Part shown: positions 26,172 through 33,301 of the stretch, piece by piece | Position numbering within the stretch: position 1 is the first letter of the stretch | How the letters are laid out: each line of letters opens with the position of its first letter | Origin: Pikeienuella litoralis | GTDB taxonomy: Bacteria > Pseudomonadota > Alphaproteobacteria > Rhodobacterales > Rhodobacteraceae | Direction: 5' to 3' | DNA: 64,000 nucleotides | NCBI RefSeq assembly: GCF_037646705.1 | Contig: NZ_JBBHER010000001.1 | Coordinates: forward strand, 62,001 to 126,000 | Notes under the pieces: model-generated | Database searches by the model: none | Told to the model about the DNA's origin: nothing | What the model saw: only the letters and a program-made list of their open reading frames with translations | Position numbers and translations under genes: made by a program

Positions 26172-26663
26172 ATGAAGAAACGTTTTATCACGCTCGCCGG
26201 TCTGGGGCTCGCGGCTGTGACCGTCGCGGCGTCTGGCGCCGTATTCGCCGACAAGGCCGGCGGCCATGATCACGGCAAGAACCGCGCCGCCATGATCGAC
26301 GGGATGTTCGAGCGCGTGGACGCGAACAACGATGGCTTCATCGACGCCGCCGAGATCGAGGCGGCGCGCGCGGCCCGTTTCGGCGCCATGGATGCGAACG
26401 ACGACGGCGTCATTTCGCTTGAAGAGATGCAGGCCGCGGCGTCGGCGCGCGCGGAGAAACGTGCGGAACGGCGCTTCGCCAAGCTGGACGCCAACGGCGA
26501 CGGGACCGTCGATCCGGAAGAGATGAACGCCAAGCGTGACAGGCGCGGCGGAAACATGCTTGAGAAGATGGACAAGGACGGAGACGGGCGCATCAGCAAG
26601 GATGAAGCCGCGGCGATGAAGATGCATCACCATCGCGGCCACGGGGCGCGCGCCGCGGATTGA
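26172..26663 (+). CDS. Secreted EF-hand calcium-binding protein with His-rich ends
   Basis: A 163-aa protein with a signal peptide (about residues 1-26) and four canonical 12-residue EF-hand loops at about 50-61, 74-85, 106-117 and 134-145 (for example DANNDGFIDAAE and DKDGDGRISKDE), all with the expected Asp/Asn and terminal Glu. Short His-rich stretches flank them (GGHDHG and MHHHRGHG), so it may also bind transition metals. The ATG at 26172 lies six bases after AGGAG. It heads a probable operon with an ECF sigma factor, so it could act as a metal buffer or sensor in the periplasm. A 7-bp hairpin (26137-26154) lies in its leader. Confidence 0.87.
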   Translation: MKKRFITLAGLGLAAVTVAASGAVFADKAGGHDHGKNRAAMIDGMFERVDANNDGFIDAAEIEAARAARFGAMDANDDGVISLEEMQAAASARAEKRAERRFAKLDANGDGTVDPEEMNAKRDRRGGNMLEKMDKDGDGRISKDEAAAMKMHHHRGHGARAAD

Positions 26664-26700
26664 CGTGAGGAAGGCGGAGGGGGCCGGGGGACGCGTGCGG

Positions 26701-27279
26701 ATGTCTTTTGACGGCGAGACCGAAGAGACGGACGAGGCGCTTCTGGCCCGCTTCGCCGCCGGGGACCGGCTGGCGGCGCGTGAACTCACGCTTCGGCGGA
26801 CGCCGCGCGTCCTGGCGCTGGCCCGGCGCATGTTGAACGATCCTGCGGAAGCGGAAGACGTGGCGCAGGAGGCGATGATGCGGCTCTGGCGGGTCGCGCC
26901 GGACTGGCGGGACGGAGAAGCCCGGGTTTCGACCTGGCTGCACCGGGTCGCCGCCAATCTCTGCATCGACCGGCTGCGAAAGCGCCGCCGGAACGGGCCG
27001 CCTCTGGACGAGGTCGCGGAGCCGGTGGATCCGGCCCCGACCGCCGCCGCGCTGATGATGGCGGGGGATCGGGCGGCCGCCGTGACGGCGGCGATCGCCC
27101 GCCTGCCGGAGCGGCAGCGACTTGCGATCACGCTTCGGCATTTTGAAGATATGGGCAACCCCGAGATCGCAAGAATTCTGGATATCAGCGTGGAGGCGGT
27201 GGAGAGCCTGTTGATGCGGGGGCGAAGGGCGCTGGCGCGCGATCTCGCGGCGCTGGCTGCGGCGGGAGGAGGAGTGTGA
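26701..27279 (+). CDS. ECF-subfamily RNA polymerase sigma factor
   Basis: A 192-aa extracytoplasmic-function sigma factor with only regions 2 and 4. Region 2 is seen in NDPAEAEDVAQEAMMRLWR and region 4 in LPERQRLAITLRHFEDMGNPEIARIL with its helix-turn-helix and SVEAVESLLMRGRRAL. I chose the ATG at 26701, which has a purine-rich ggggga upstream; a GTG at 26665, one base after the EF-hand stop, is also in frame. The two genes that follow are membrane proteins as in CnrYXH-type metal-response modules, so its activity is likely set by them. Confidence 0.9.
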   Translation: MSFDGETEETDEALLARFAAGDRLAARELTLRRTPRVLALARRMLNDPAEAEDVAQEAMMRLWRVAPDWRDGEARVSTWLHRVAANLCIDRLRKRRRNGPPLDEVAEPVDPAPTAAALMMAGDRAAAVTAAIARLPERQRLAITLRHFEDMGNPEIARILDISVEAVESLLMRGRRALARDLAALAAAGGGV

Positions 27280-27281
27280 AC

Positions 27282-27821
27282 ATGAATGAGGATCGGGATA
27301 TGAAATTCGAAGAATTCGAAACCGGCCTTGCGCGGCATGGCGCCGATCTTTCGCTCTGGCCCGAGCTTGAGCGGCCGGCCGCCGCCCGGCTTCTCGCCCG
27401 GTCCGCCGAGGCGCGAGACGCGCAGGCGGCGATGGCGATGCTCGAAGACGGGTTCGAGGCGGCGCGCGCGGCGCCCGACGCGGCGTCGGAGGCGCTCCTC
27501 GCGCGGGTGATGGCGGACGCGGCCGATGTCGCGGCTGGATGGGCGTCGCCGCCGCCGCAGCCGACCGTCGGCCCGATGGGGCGGCTCTGGGCCGCGGCGC
27601 AGGCGAGAACGCCGTCTTTCAAAGCGCTTCGCCCCGCTTTCGTTTGCGCGGCCTCCGCGGCGTGCGGCCTCTGGCTCGGGCAGTCGGCGCTTGTCGCCGG
27701 CGCGGCGCAGACGCTGATCGTGGGCGAGGCCGCCGCCGCCGGGACCTTCGCGCTCGATAATGATGAGGCGCTCGACGACATCGCCTTCGCCTTCCTGCCT
27801 GATGAGGGGAGATGGAGATGA
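27282..27821 (+). CDS. Probable membrane-bound anti-sigma factor
   Basis: A 179-aa protein with a ~115-residue cytoplasmic N-terminus (containing ARHGADLSLWPELERP) and a single membrane segment near residues 120-145, then a short periplasmic tail. This topology and its place directly after an ECF sigma gene suggest an anti-sigma factor; there is no zinc-binding HxxxCxxC motif. The ATG at 27282 follows GGAGGAGG at good spacing (a GTG at 27276 is the alternative). Its stop overlaps the next ATG (ATGA). Confidence 0.7.
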   Translation: MNEDRDMKFEEFETGLARHGADLSLWPELERPAAARLLARSAEARDAQAAMAMLEDGFEAARAAPDAASEALLARVMADAADVAAGWASPPPQPTVGPMGRLWAAAQARTPSFKALRPAFVCAASAACGLWLGQSALVAGAAQTLIVGEAAAAGTFALDNDEALDDIAFAFLPDEGRWR

Positions 27822-28288
27822 GCGGCGATTCGATTTTGGGGATGGCGCCGCGCACCGCGCGCTGGGTGCTGGGTCTGTCGCTCGCCGTGAATTTTCTGGT
27901 GCTTGGCGTCGCCGGCGGCGCGCTCTGGCACATGCGCGGGGACGGCCCGCGCGGCGGAGGATTTCAACTCTCCCGTCAGATGGTCGAGGTCGTCGGCCCG
28001 GAACGGCGCGACGCGGTGCGCGCGCTGGTCGAGCGGCCACGGAAGGACGACCGGCGCGGAGAGATCCACGCATGGATGGGCGAGGTTGCGGCGCTGATCG
28101 ACCAGGCGCCTTTCGATCCAGCCGCGGTCGCGGCGAAATTCGAAGCGTTCGCCGATCAGAGGGAGTCGGCGCGCGCGGCGCGCGGCGCGGCGATGCTCGA
28201 CGCTCTTTCGCTGCTGACGGACGCCGAGCGCGCGGCGCTGGCCGAACGGATGCGGGCGTATCTTGAGCGGCGCGCGAAGCGGGATTGA
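27818..28288 (+). CDS. Periplasmic heavy-metal-sensor-like protein (CnrX/Spy-CpxP type)
   Basis: A 156-aa protein with one N-terminal membrane anchor (about residues 14-36) and a helical periplasmic domain rich in Arg, Glu and Ala, ending LLTDAERAALAERMRAYLERR, the pattern of the CnrX/Spy-CpxP helical hairpin family. The few His and Met residues (WHM, EIHAWM) could be metal ligands. Coupled by an ATGA overlap to the anti-sigma gene. By analogy with CnrYXH it would sense metal or envelope stress and control release of the sigma factor, which is inference. Confidence 0.72.
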   Translation: MSGDSILGMAPRTARWVLGLSLAVNFLVLGVAGGALWHMRGDGPRGGGFQLSRQMVEVVGPERRDAVRALVERPRKDDRRGEIHAWMGEVAALIDQAPFDPAAVAAKFEAFADQRESARAARGAAMLDALSLLTDAERAALAERMRAYLERRAKRD

Positions 28289-28308
28289 GACGCGGGGGCG
28301 AGCGGAGG

Positions 28309-29694
28309 TCAGGCCGCGTCGACCCGGACGCGGTCCCGCCCGCCGCGTTTCGCGGCCCGAAGCGCGGCGTCGGCCCTGCCGAGCAGATCCTCCGGCGTCT
28401 TGTCTCCGGCGAAGAGGCTGGCGACGCCGACCGAGACGGTGATCCGGACGGGATCGCCGGTCGCGGAGGCGATCGGCGCGCCGGAGATCGCGGCGCGCAC
28501 CCGCTCCGCCGCCGCCTGCGCCTCCGTCGCGGCGGCGTTTCGCAGGATCACCGCAAACTCCTCTCCGCCGAGCCGGGCGACAAGGTCCGCGCCGCGAAAA
28601 CCGTCGCGCAGCCGCATCGCGAAAGCGCGAAGCGCTTCGTCGCCGGTTCCGTGTCCGTACGCGTCGTTGACCGCCTTGAATCGGTCGATGTCGAAAACCA
28701 GCGCCGCCAGCCGCGCGCCGGATTCCTGCGCGCCGGCGAAGATGCGCGCGAAATGCAGGTCGAAATAGCGCCGGTTGTGCAGGCCGGTCATCGCGTCGAC
28801 GGCGGCCTGGCGCAGGCCGCCGTCAAGCCAGGCGCGCAACGCGTCGTCGCGCCGCTTGGCGCGAAGCCGGATGGCGAGCCGCGCCGCCAGTTCGTTCGGC
28901 TCCACTGGCGCGCTGTCAGTCGCGCCGGCCTCGAACGCGGCGGCCAGCCGACGGCTCCACGCGGTCCTTGTCCTCGCATCGCTCGCGGGCGGGCTGGAAA
29001 GATGAATGATGGCCGCGTCCCGCGCCTCGGTTCGGGAGCGAAGGGCGCCGATGATGCTGACCGCGTCCTCGGATTCGGCCAGACCCGCCCCGCCGCCGAA
29101 GGCGCCGGCGCGTTCGGCGACGATCACCACGTCCGGCCGGCCTCGTTCAAGGACGCGCATCGCCGCGAAACCTGAAGGCGCCAACGCGATATCGGCCCCG
29201 GTGAGAGAGCCGAGCGCGCGCCGGAGCGCGTTCGCGGCGGCGCCGGCCGGCGCGATCAGAAGAATCCGCGGCGCGGAGTCGGGCGCCGTCGGCTCCTCGC
29301 TTTCGGGTTCGAGCCCGAGATCGCGCGCGGTCTTCTGGCGCAGCGCCAACTCGTCCGTCATCATTCGGCCTCGGATCAGGTTGCGCGTCCGCGCCAGCAA
29401 CACCTCCGGCGCCGCGGGCCATGCGAGATGATCGTCGGCGCCGGCGCGGAACGCCTCCCTCGCGCTGATCGACGCGGGGTCGGACACGGTCAGAACCAGG
29501 GCCTTCGGCGGCAGGTCCGCGATGGCTCGGGCGAGGCCGCCAGCGTCCTCCCTCCCGAGAACGACGAGGTCCGGCGCCGGCCCGTCAGGGGGCGCCGGCG
29601 CGTCGACCACCTCGAAATAAGCGGCGGTCAGCGCGCCAACAAGCACCCGCTTCCGGTCCAGGTCCGAGTCAATGACGAGGATGCGACCCGACAT
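28309..29694 (-). CDS. pleD: PleD-like diguanylate cyclase with two degenerate receiver domains
   Basis: A 461-aa protein with REC-REC-GGDEF order as in Caulobacter PleD. The output domain is intact: FDIDRFKAVND, the active-site GGEEF at 376-380, and an RGAD inhibitory site at 367-370, so it should make and be inhibited by cyclic di-GMP. Both receivers are degenerate: where PleD has the phospho-acceptor Asp (PDIILLD) this protein has glycine 47 (PDLVVLG), the acidic pocket reads IDSD, the conserved Lys is missing, and the second receiver has PDVVIVA. It lies 49 bases downstream of divK on the same strand. Confidence 0.9.
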   Translation of the reverse strand: MSGRILVIDSDLDRKRVLVGALTAAYFEVVDAPAPPDGPAPDLVVLGREDAGGLARAIADLPPKALVLTVSDPASISAREAFRAGADDHLAWPAAPEVLLARTRNLIRGRMMTDELALRQKTARDLGLEPESEEPTAPDSAPRILLIAPAGAAANALRRALGSLTGADIALAPSGFAAMRVLERGRPDVVIVAERAGAFGGGAGLAESEDAVSIIGALRSRTEARDAAIIHLSSPPASDARTRTAWSRRLAAAFEAGATDSAPVEPNELAARLAIRLRAKRRDDALRAWLDGGLRQAAVDAMTGLHNRRYFDLHFARIFAGAQESGARLAALVFDIDRFKAVNDAYGHGTGDEALRAFAMRLRDGFRGADLVARLGGEEFAVILRNAAATEAQAAAERVRAAISGAPIASATGDPVRITVSVGVASLFAGDKTPEDLLGRADAALRAAKRGGRDRVRVDAA

Positions 29695-29743
29695 CGGCGT
29701 CCTTTCCGCAAAGGGCGAACGTCACTTTCGGCTCCGGCGCGCG

Positions 29744-30109
29744 TCAGTGCAAGTGTCTGCGCACCGAGGAGAGGAAGCCGGCGAGAGAAACCGGTTTGGT
29801 CAGATAGTCGGCGAAGCCGGTGGCGCGGATCCGCTCCTCGTCGCCGGCCATGGCGCAGCCGGTGATCGCGATCACCGGGATGCTCCGCGTGGCGACGTCG
29901 CTCTTGATCCGACGGGTCGTCTCCAGCCCGTCCGCGGATTTCAGCCGAATATCCATCAGAATCAGGTCGGGAAGGATCGAGCGGGCGAGCCCGGCGACAT
30001 CGCCTTCGCCGGTCGATGTCACCGTATCGTAGCCTTCAGACGCGAGAAGATCGTTGAAAAGCCGGAGATTGAGGTCATTGTCCTCGACGATGAGCACTTT
30101 TTTCACCAT
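29744..30109 (-). CDS. divK: Single-domain response regulator DivK
   Basis: A 121-aa stand-alone receiver. All phosphorylation residues are present: VEDND at the start, the acceptor Asp in LILMDIRL (about residue 53), Thr in AITG and Lys in LTKPVSL. DivK controls the CckA-CtrA cell-cycle pathway in alphaproteobacteria together with PleC and DivJ kinases. The start is set by GGAGAAA upstream of ATGGTGAAA. It is followed by pleD, as in Caulobacter, and preceded by a CtrA-like site. Confidence 0.95.
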   Translation of the reverse strand: MVKKVLIVEDNDLNLRLFNDLLASEGYDTVTSTGEGDVAGLARSILPDLILMDIRLKSADGLETTRRIKSDVATRSIPVIAITGCAMAGDEERIRATGFADYLTKPVSLAGFLSSVRRHLH

Positions 30110-30161
30110 GGCGTTTCTCCTGCCGCGTCGTGACCGCGGGGCATGTCTAGCGCCAGATCTC

Positions 30162-30176
30162 TTAACGAAACCTTTT
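30162..30176. promoter_or_regulatory. CtrA-like binding site between divK and DUF3572 gene
   Basis: The sequence TTAA-N7-TTTT at 30162-30176 differs by one or two bases from the CtrA full site TTAA-N7-TTAA. It lies 53 bases upstream of the divK ATG and 24 bases before the opposing gene. Confidence 0.4.
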
Positions 30177-30199
30177 CGAAACGCAGAAAGATTGAAGCA

Positions 30200-30478
30200 A
30201 TGAATCGAGCGGCGGCGGAAATCATCGCGCTTCGCGCGCTCGCCTGGATCGTGGCGGACGAGACGCTGTCCGGCGCTTTTCTCGCCGCCAGCGGCGCCGA
30301 CGCAGCGGAGCTTCGGACGCGGGCGGGAGACGCGGAGTTCCTGGCGTTCGTGCTGGACTTCCTGCTGTCGGATGAGCGGGCCGTCCTTGCCTTCTGCGCC
30401 GCAAGTGGGGAAAAGCCCGATGCGCCGCTCATCGCCCGCACCGCCTTGCCCGGCGGGGATCTGCCGAACTGGACCTGA
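30200..30478 (+). CDS. DUF3572 family protein
   Basis: A 92-aa acidic, helical protein starting MNRAAAEIIALRALAWIVAD, with FLDFLLSDE-like and PDAPLIARTALPGGDLPNW segments that match the small DUF3572 family of alphaproteobacteria. Function unknown. Divergent from divK across 90 bases, and four bases ahead of the HAD-fold gene, so probably co-transcribed with it. The frame is open to 30143, but the ATG at 30200 fits the family start. Confidence 0.78.
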   Translation: MNRAAAEIIALRALAWIVADETLSGAFLAASGADAAELRTRAGDAEFLAFVLDFLLSDERAVLAFCAASGEKPDAPLIARTALPGGDLPNWT

Positions 30479-30481
30479 CCC

Positions 30482-31177
30482 ATGACCGAAAAACGCCCCA
30501 ACTGGTTCGCCGCGGATCTCGACGAGATTCCGCCGCGCGTTCTTGCGGAGCTGGAATCGGCGCGGGTCGAGCCGGGGCGCCCGCTGATCGCCGTCGACGC
30601 GGACGAAGTTCTGGTTCATTTCGCGGAGCATTTCGGCGAATGGCTCGCGGCGCGCGGCTACGCGTTCCGGCTGACCGAATACAAGCTCGACACGGCGATC
30701 CGCGACCGGGACGGCGCGCCGCTCGATCGCGACCAGATCTTTCCCCTCGTCTGGAGCTTCATCGAGGGAGAGACCCGCCGCCAGCGAGAGATCGAAGGCG
30801 CCGCCGCCGCCTTGTCCCGGCTGTCCGACGTCGCGCAGATCGTGGTTCTGACCAACGCGCCGGCGCAGGTGCGCGCCGACCGGGTGTTCAACCTCGCGGA
30901 TCTCGGCATGGAGTACCCGGTGGTCATGAACGAGGGCGGCAAGGGGCGCGCGTTGCGCTGGCTGGCGGAGCGCGCGGCGGCGCCGACGGCGTTCATCGAC
31001 GACAACGCGAATCAGCTCGGCAGCGTCGCCAGACACGCGGTCGGGGCGACGCGGCTGCATCTGGTCGGCTCTGCGCTCCTGAGGCCGATCGTCGGGCCGG
31101 CGGAGACCGCCGATCTGCATCCCCGCGACTGGACGGAGGCGGAGGCGCTCATCCGGAACGCGCTCGCCGCCGATTGA
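30482..31177 (+). CDS. HAD-superfamily-like protein
   Basis: A 231-aa protein with all four HAD motifs in order: DADEV (nucleophile and acid Asp, in IAVDADEVLVHF near residue 38), VVLTNAP (motif II Thr), GGKGRAL (motif III Lys) and FIDDN (motif IV). It is therefore likely a phosphatase or phosphotransferase; the substrate is unknown. It is three bases after the DUF3572 stop and 67 bases before dnaG on the same strand. Confidence 0.8.
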   Translation: MTEKRPNWFAADLDEIPPRVLAELESARVEPGRPLIAVDADEVLVHFAEHFGEWLAARGYAFRLTEYKLDTAIRDRDGAPLDRDQIFPLVWSFIEGETRRQREIEGAAAALSRLSDVAQIVVLTNAPAQVRADRVFNLADLGMEYPVVMNEGGKGRALRWLAERAAAPTAFIDDNANQLGSVARHAVGATRLHLVGSALLRPIVGPAETADLHPRDWTEAEALIRNALAAD

Positions 31178-31244
31178 CGCGCGCCTCGCGGCGCCCCTGC
31201 GACGGGTCCTTGCCTCCGCGCGCAGGCGCCGCGATATAAGAGAC

Positions 31245-33218
31245 ATGTCTCTTCCACCCGGATTCCTTGATGAGATTCGCGCCCGCGTCAGCCTCGCGGC
31301 GGTGATCGGGCGAAAACTCGTCTGGGATCAGCGGAAATCCAACGCGGCCAAAGGCGACTATTGGGCCTGCTGCCCGTTCCACCAGGAAAAAACCTCGTCT
31401 TTTCATGTGGATGACCGGAAGGGATTCTACTACTGCTTCGGCTGCCACGCGAAGGGCGACGCCATCTCCTTCCTGAGGGACGGCGAAAACATGAGCTTCA
31501 TGGAGGCGGTGGAGACGCTGGCGCGCGACGCCGGGCTGGAGATGCCCGCCCGCGACCCGCGCGCCGCCGAACGGGAGGACCGGAGGCTCGGTCTCGTGGA
31601 GGTGATGGAGCAGGCGGCGAGCTTCTATCGGCTCCAGCTTCGCGCCGCGAACGGCCGGGAGGCGCGGGAGTATATCCAGCGCCGCGGGCTGGTCGCGGCG
31701 ACGGTGGAGCGTTTCGGGATCGGCTACGCGCCCAACAGCCGGACGGCGCTTCGCGACCACCTTGCGGGCAAGGGGGTGGCGATTCAGACCATGGACGAGG
31801 CCGGTCTGGTTATCGTTCCCGAAGACGGCGGCGCGCCTTACGACCGGTTTCGCGGCCGGGTCATGTTCCCGATTCGCGACGCGCGCGACCGGTGCGTCGC
31901 GTTCGGCGGGCGGGCGCTGAGCCCCGACGCGCGGGCGAAATACCTGAATTCGCCGGAGACGCCGCTTTTCGACAAGGGGCGGACGCTCTTCAACCACGGG
32001 CCGGCCCGAAGCGCCGCCGGCAAGGCGGGCGCTCTGGTCGTCGCCGAGGGGTACATGGATGTGATCGCGCTGGCGGAGGCCGGGATCGACCATGCGGTCG
32101 CGCCGCTCGGCACCGCGATCACCGAGGACCAGTTGCTGCTGATGTGGCGGATCGCGGACGAGCCGGTGATCGCGCTGGACGGCGACCGGGCCGGGCTGAA
32201 GGCGGCGGAGCGGCTGATCGACATCGCGCTGCCGCTGCTGGAGGCGGGGCGAAGCCTCCGATTCGCGCTGATGCCCGAGGGGCGGGATCCGGACGACCTG
32301 ATTCGCGCGGAGGGGCCCGCGGCGATGCGCGCCCTGCTCGACAAGGCCCTGCCGATGGTCGAATTGCTCTGGCGGCGCGAGATCGAGGGCGGCTCCTTCG
32401 ACAGCCCGGAGCGGCGCGCCGCGCTCGACCGGCGGCTGAAGACCGCGCTGGCGAAGATCAAGGATCGGAATCTGCGCGGGCATTACGTCGACGCGATTCG
32501 GGAGCGGCGCGCGCGGCTGTTCGGCGCCGGGCGCGGCGCGCCCGCATTCTCCGCGCGGCCCCGCGGAACGATGGGACCGGCGCGGCGCGGCGCATGGGCC
32601 CCGCCGCCGATGCCGACGACGGAGGTGAAAAGCTCCGCCCTCGCCCGCGCCTCGGGGCGTGAAGGAGAGGCTCGCGGGCGCGAGGCGGCGCTTCTTCTCA
32701 CTCTGATCACCCATCCCGCCCTCGCGGAGCGGCGGATGGAGGCGCTTGAAGACATAGAATTTATTTGTCCAGATCTTGAAACTCTGCGCCGGGGGCTCAT
32801 ATCCGCCTCCGAGGGTGACGACGCGACCAAAGACAGCTCCGCATGGCTCGAGAGGATCGAGCGCGAGATCGGAGAACCCCCGCTGGCGCGTCTTTTGGCC
32901 ATTCCTCAGGCGCGCGAAGCGAGTTTCGCGGCTGAAGATGTGTCTGAGGAAGTAGCTCGTCAGGGCTTCGATGAAACGTTGGCTCGCCACCGCGCAGTTT
33001 TGGCGCGGGCGCGGGAGATCGCGGAAGCGGAGATCGAATTGGGCGCGGACGCCGAAGAAAGCCTTGATCGCCGGATCGAAGCGGTGCTCCGACGTCATTT
33101 CCGTGAGGCGTCCCCGCCGTTGCCGGATGGCGACGAGGACGAATCTCATCTCGTGGCGCGGTTGGCGAAGAACGCGGAATCGAAGATATGGATAAAGCAG
33201 ACACGGCGGCGCAGTTGA
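31245..33218 (+). CDS. dnaG: DNA primase
   Basis: A 657-aa primase that makes RNA primers for replication. N-terminal zinc-binding domain (CCPFHQEKTSSFHV, then YYCFGCHAKGDAISF), catalytic core with the Toprim region (ALVVAEGYMDVIAL, VIALDGDRAG, MPEGRDPDD) and a C-terminal helicase-interaction domain. A TATAAG box ends five bases before the ATG, with TTGCCT 19 bases further up, so the message may be leaderless. It is followed by rpoD after 83 bases, the classical macromolecular-synthesis order without rpsU. Confidence 0.97.
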   Translation: MSLPPGFLDEIRARVSLAAVIGRKLVWDQRKSNAAKGDYWACCPFHQEKTSSFHVDDRKGFYYCFGCHAKGDAISFLRDGENMSFMEAVETLARDAGLEMPARDPRAAEREDRRLGLVEVMEQAASFYRLQLRAANGREAREYIQRRGLVAATVERFGIGYAPNSRTALRDHLAGKGVAIQTMDEAGLVIVPEDGGAPYDRFRGRVMFPIRDARDRCVAFGGRALSPDARAKYLNSPETPLFDKGRTLFNHGPARSAAGKAGALVVAEGYMDVIALAEAGIDHAVAPLGTAITEDQLLLMWRIADEPVIALDGDRAGLKAAERLIDIALPLLEAGRSLRFALMPEGRDPDDLIRAEGPAAMRALLDKALPMVELLWRREIEGGSFDSPERRAALDRRLKTALAKIKDRNLRGHYVDAIRERRARLFGAGRGAPAFSARPRGTMGPARRGAWAPPPMPTTEVKSSALARASGREGEARGREAALLLTLITHPALAERRMEALEDIEFICPDLETLRRGLISASEGDDATKDSSAWLERIEREIGEPPLARLLAIPQAREASFAAEDVSEEVARQGFDETLARHRAVLARAREIAEAEIELGADAEESLDRRIEAVLRRHFREASPPLPDGDEDESHLVARLAKNAESKIWIKQTRRRS

Positions 33219-33219
33219 C

Positions 33220-33243
33220 GAATCAGCGATTCGCTGTTGATTC
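33220..33243. promoter_or_regulatory. Cluster of three GANTC (CcrM) sites upstream of rpoD
   Basis: GAATC at 33220-33224, GATTC at 33228-33232 and GATTC at 33239-33243 fall within 24 bases in the short dnaG-rpoD gap. GANTC is the target of the alphaproteobacterial cell-cycle methyltransferase CcrM. Confidence 0.45.
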
Positions 33244-33301
33244 GGCTCGCCCGCCCTTTCCCCGCGCGACCCCGCGCCGGGAAAACAGAACGGAGACGCT
33301 G

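Noticed and set aside
31149..33149. A 666-codon open frame antisense to dnaG
   Set aside because: Arg/Pro-rich with no recognisable fold; dnaG is certain on the opposite strand.
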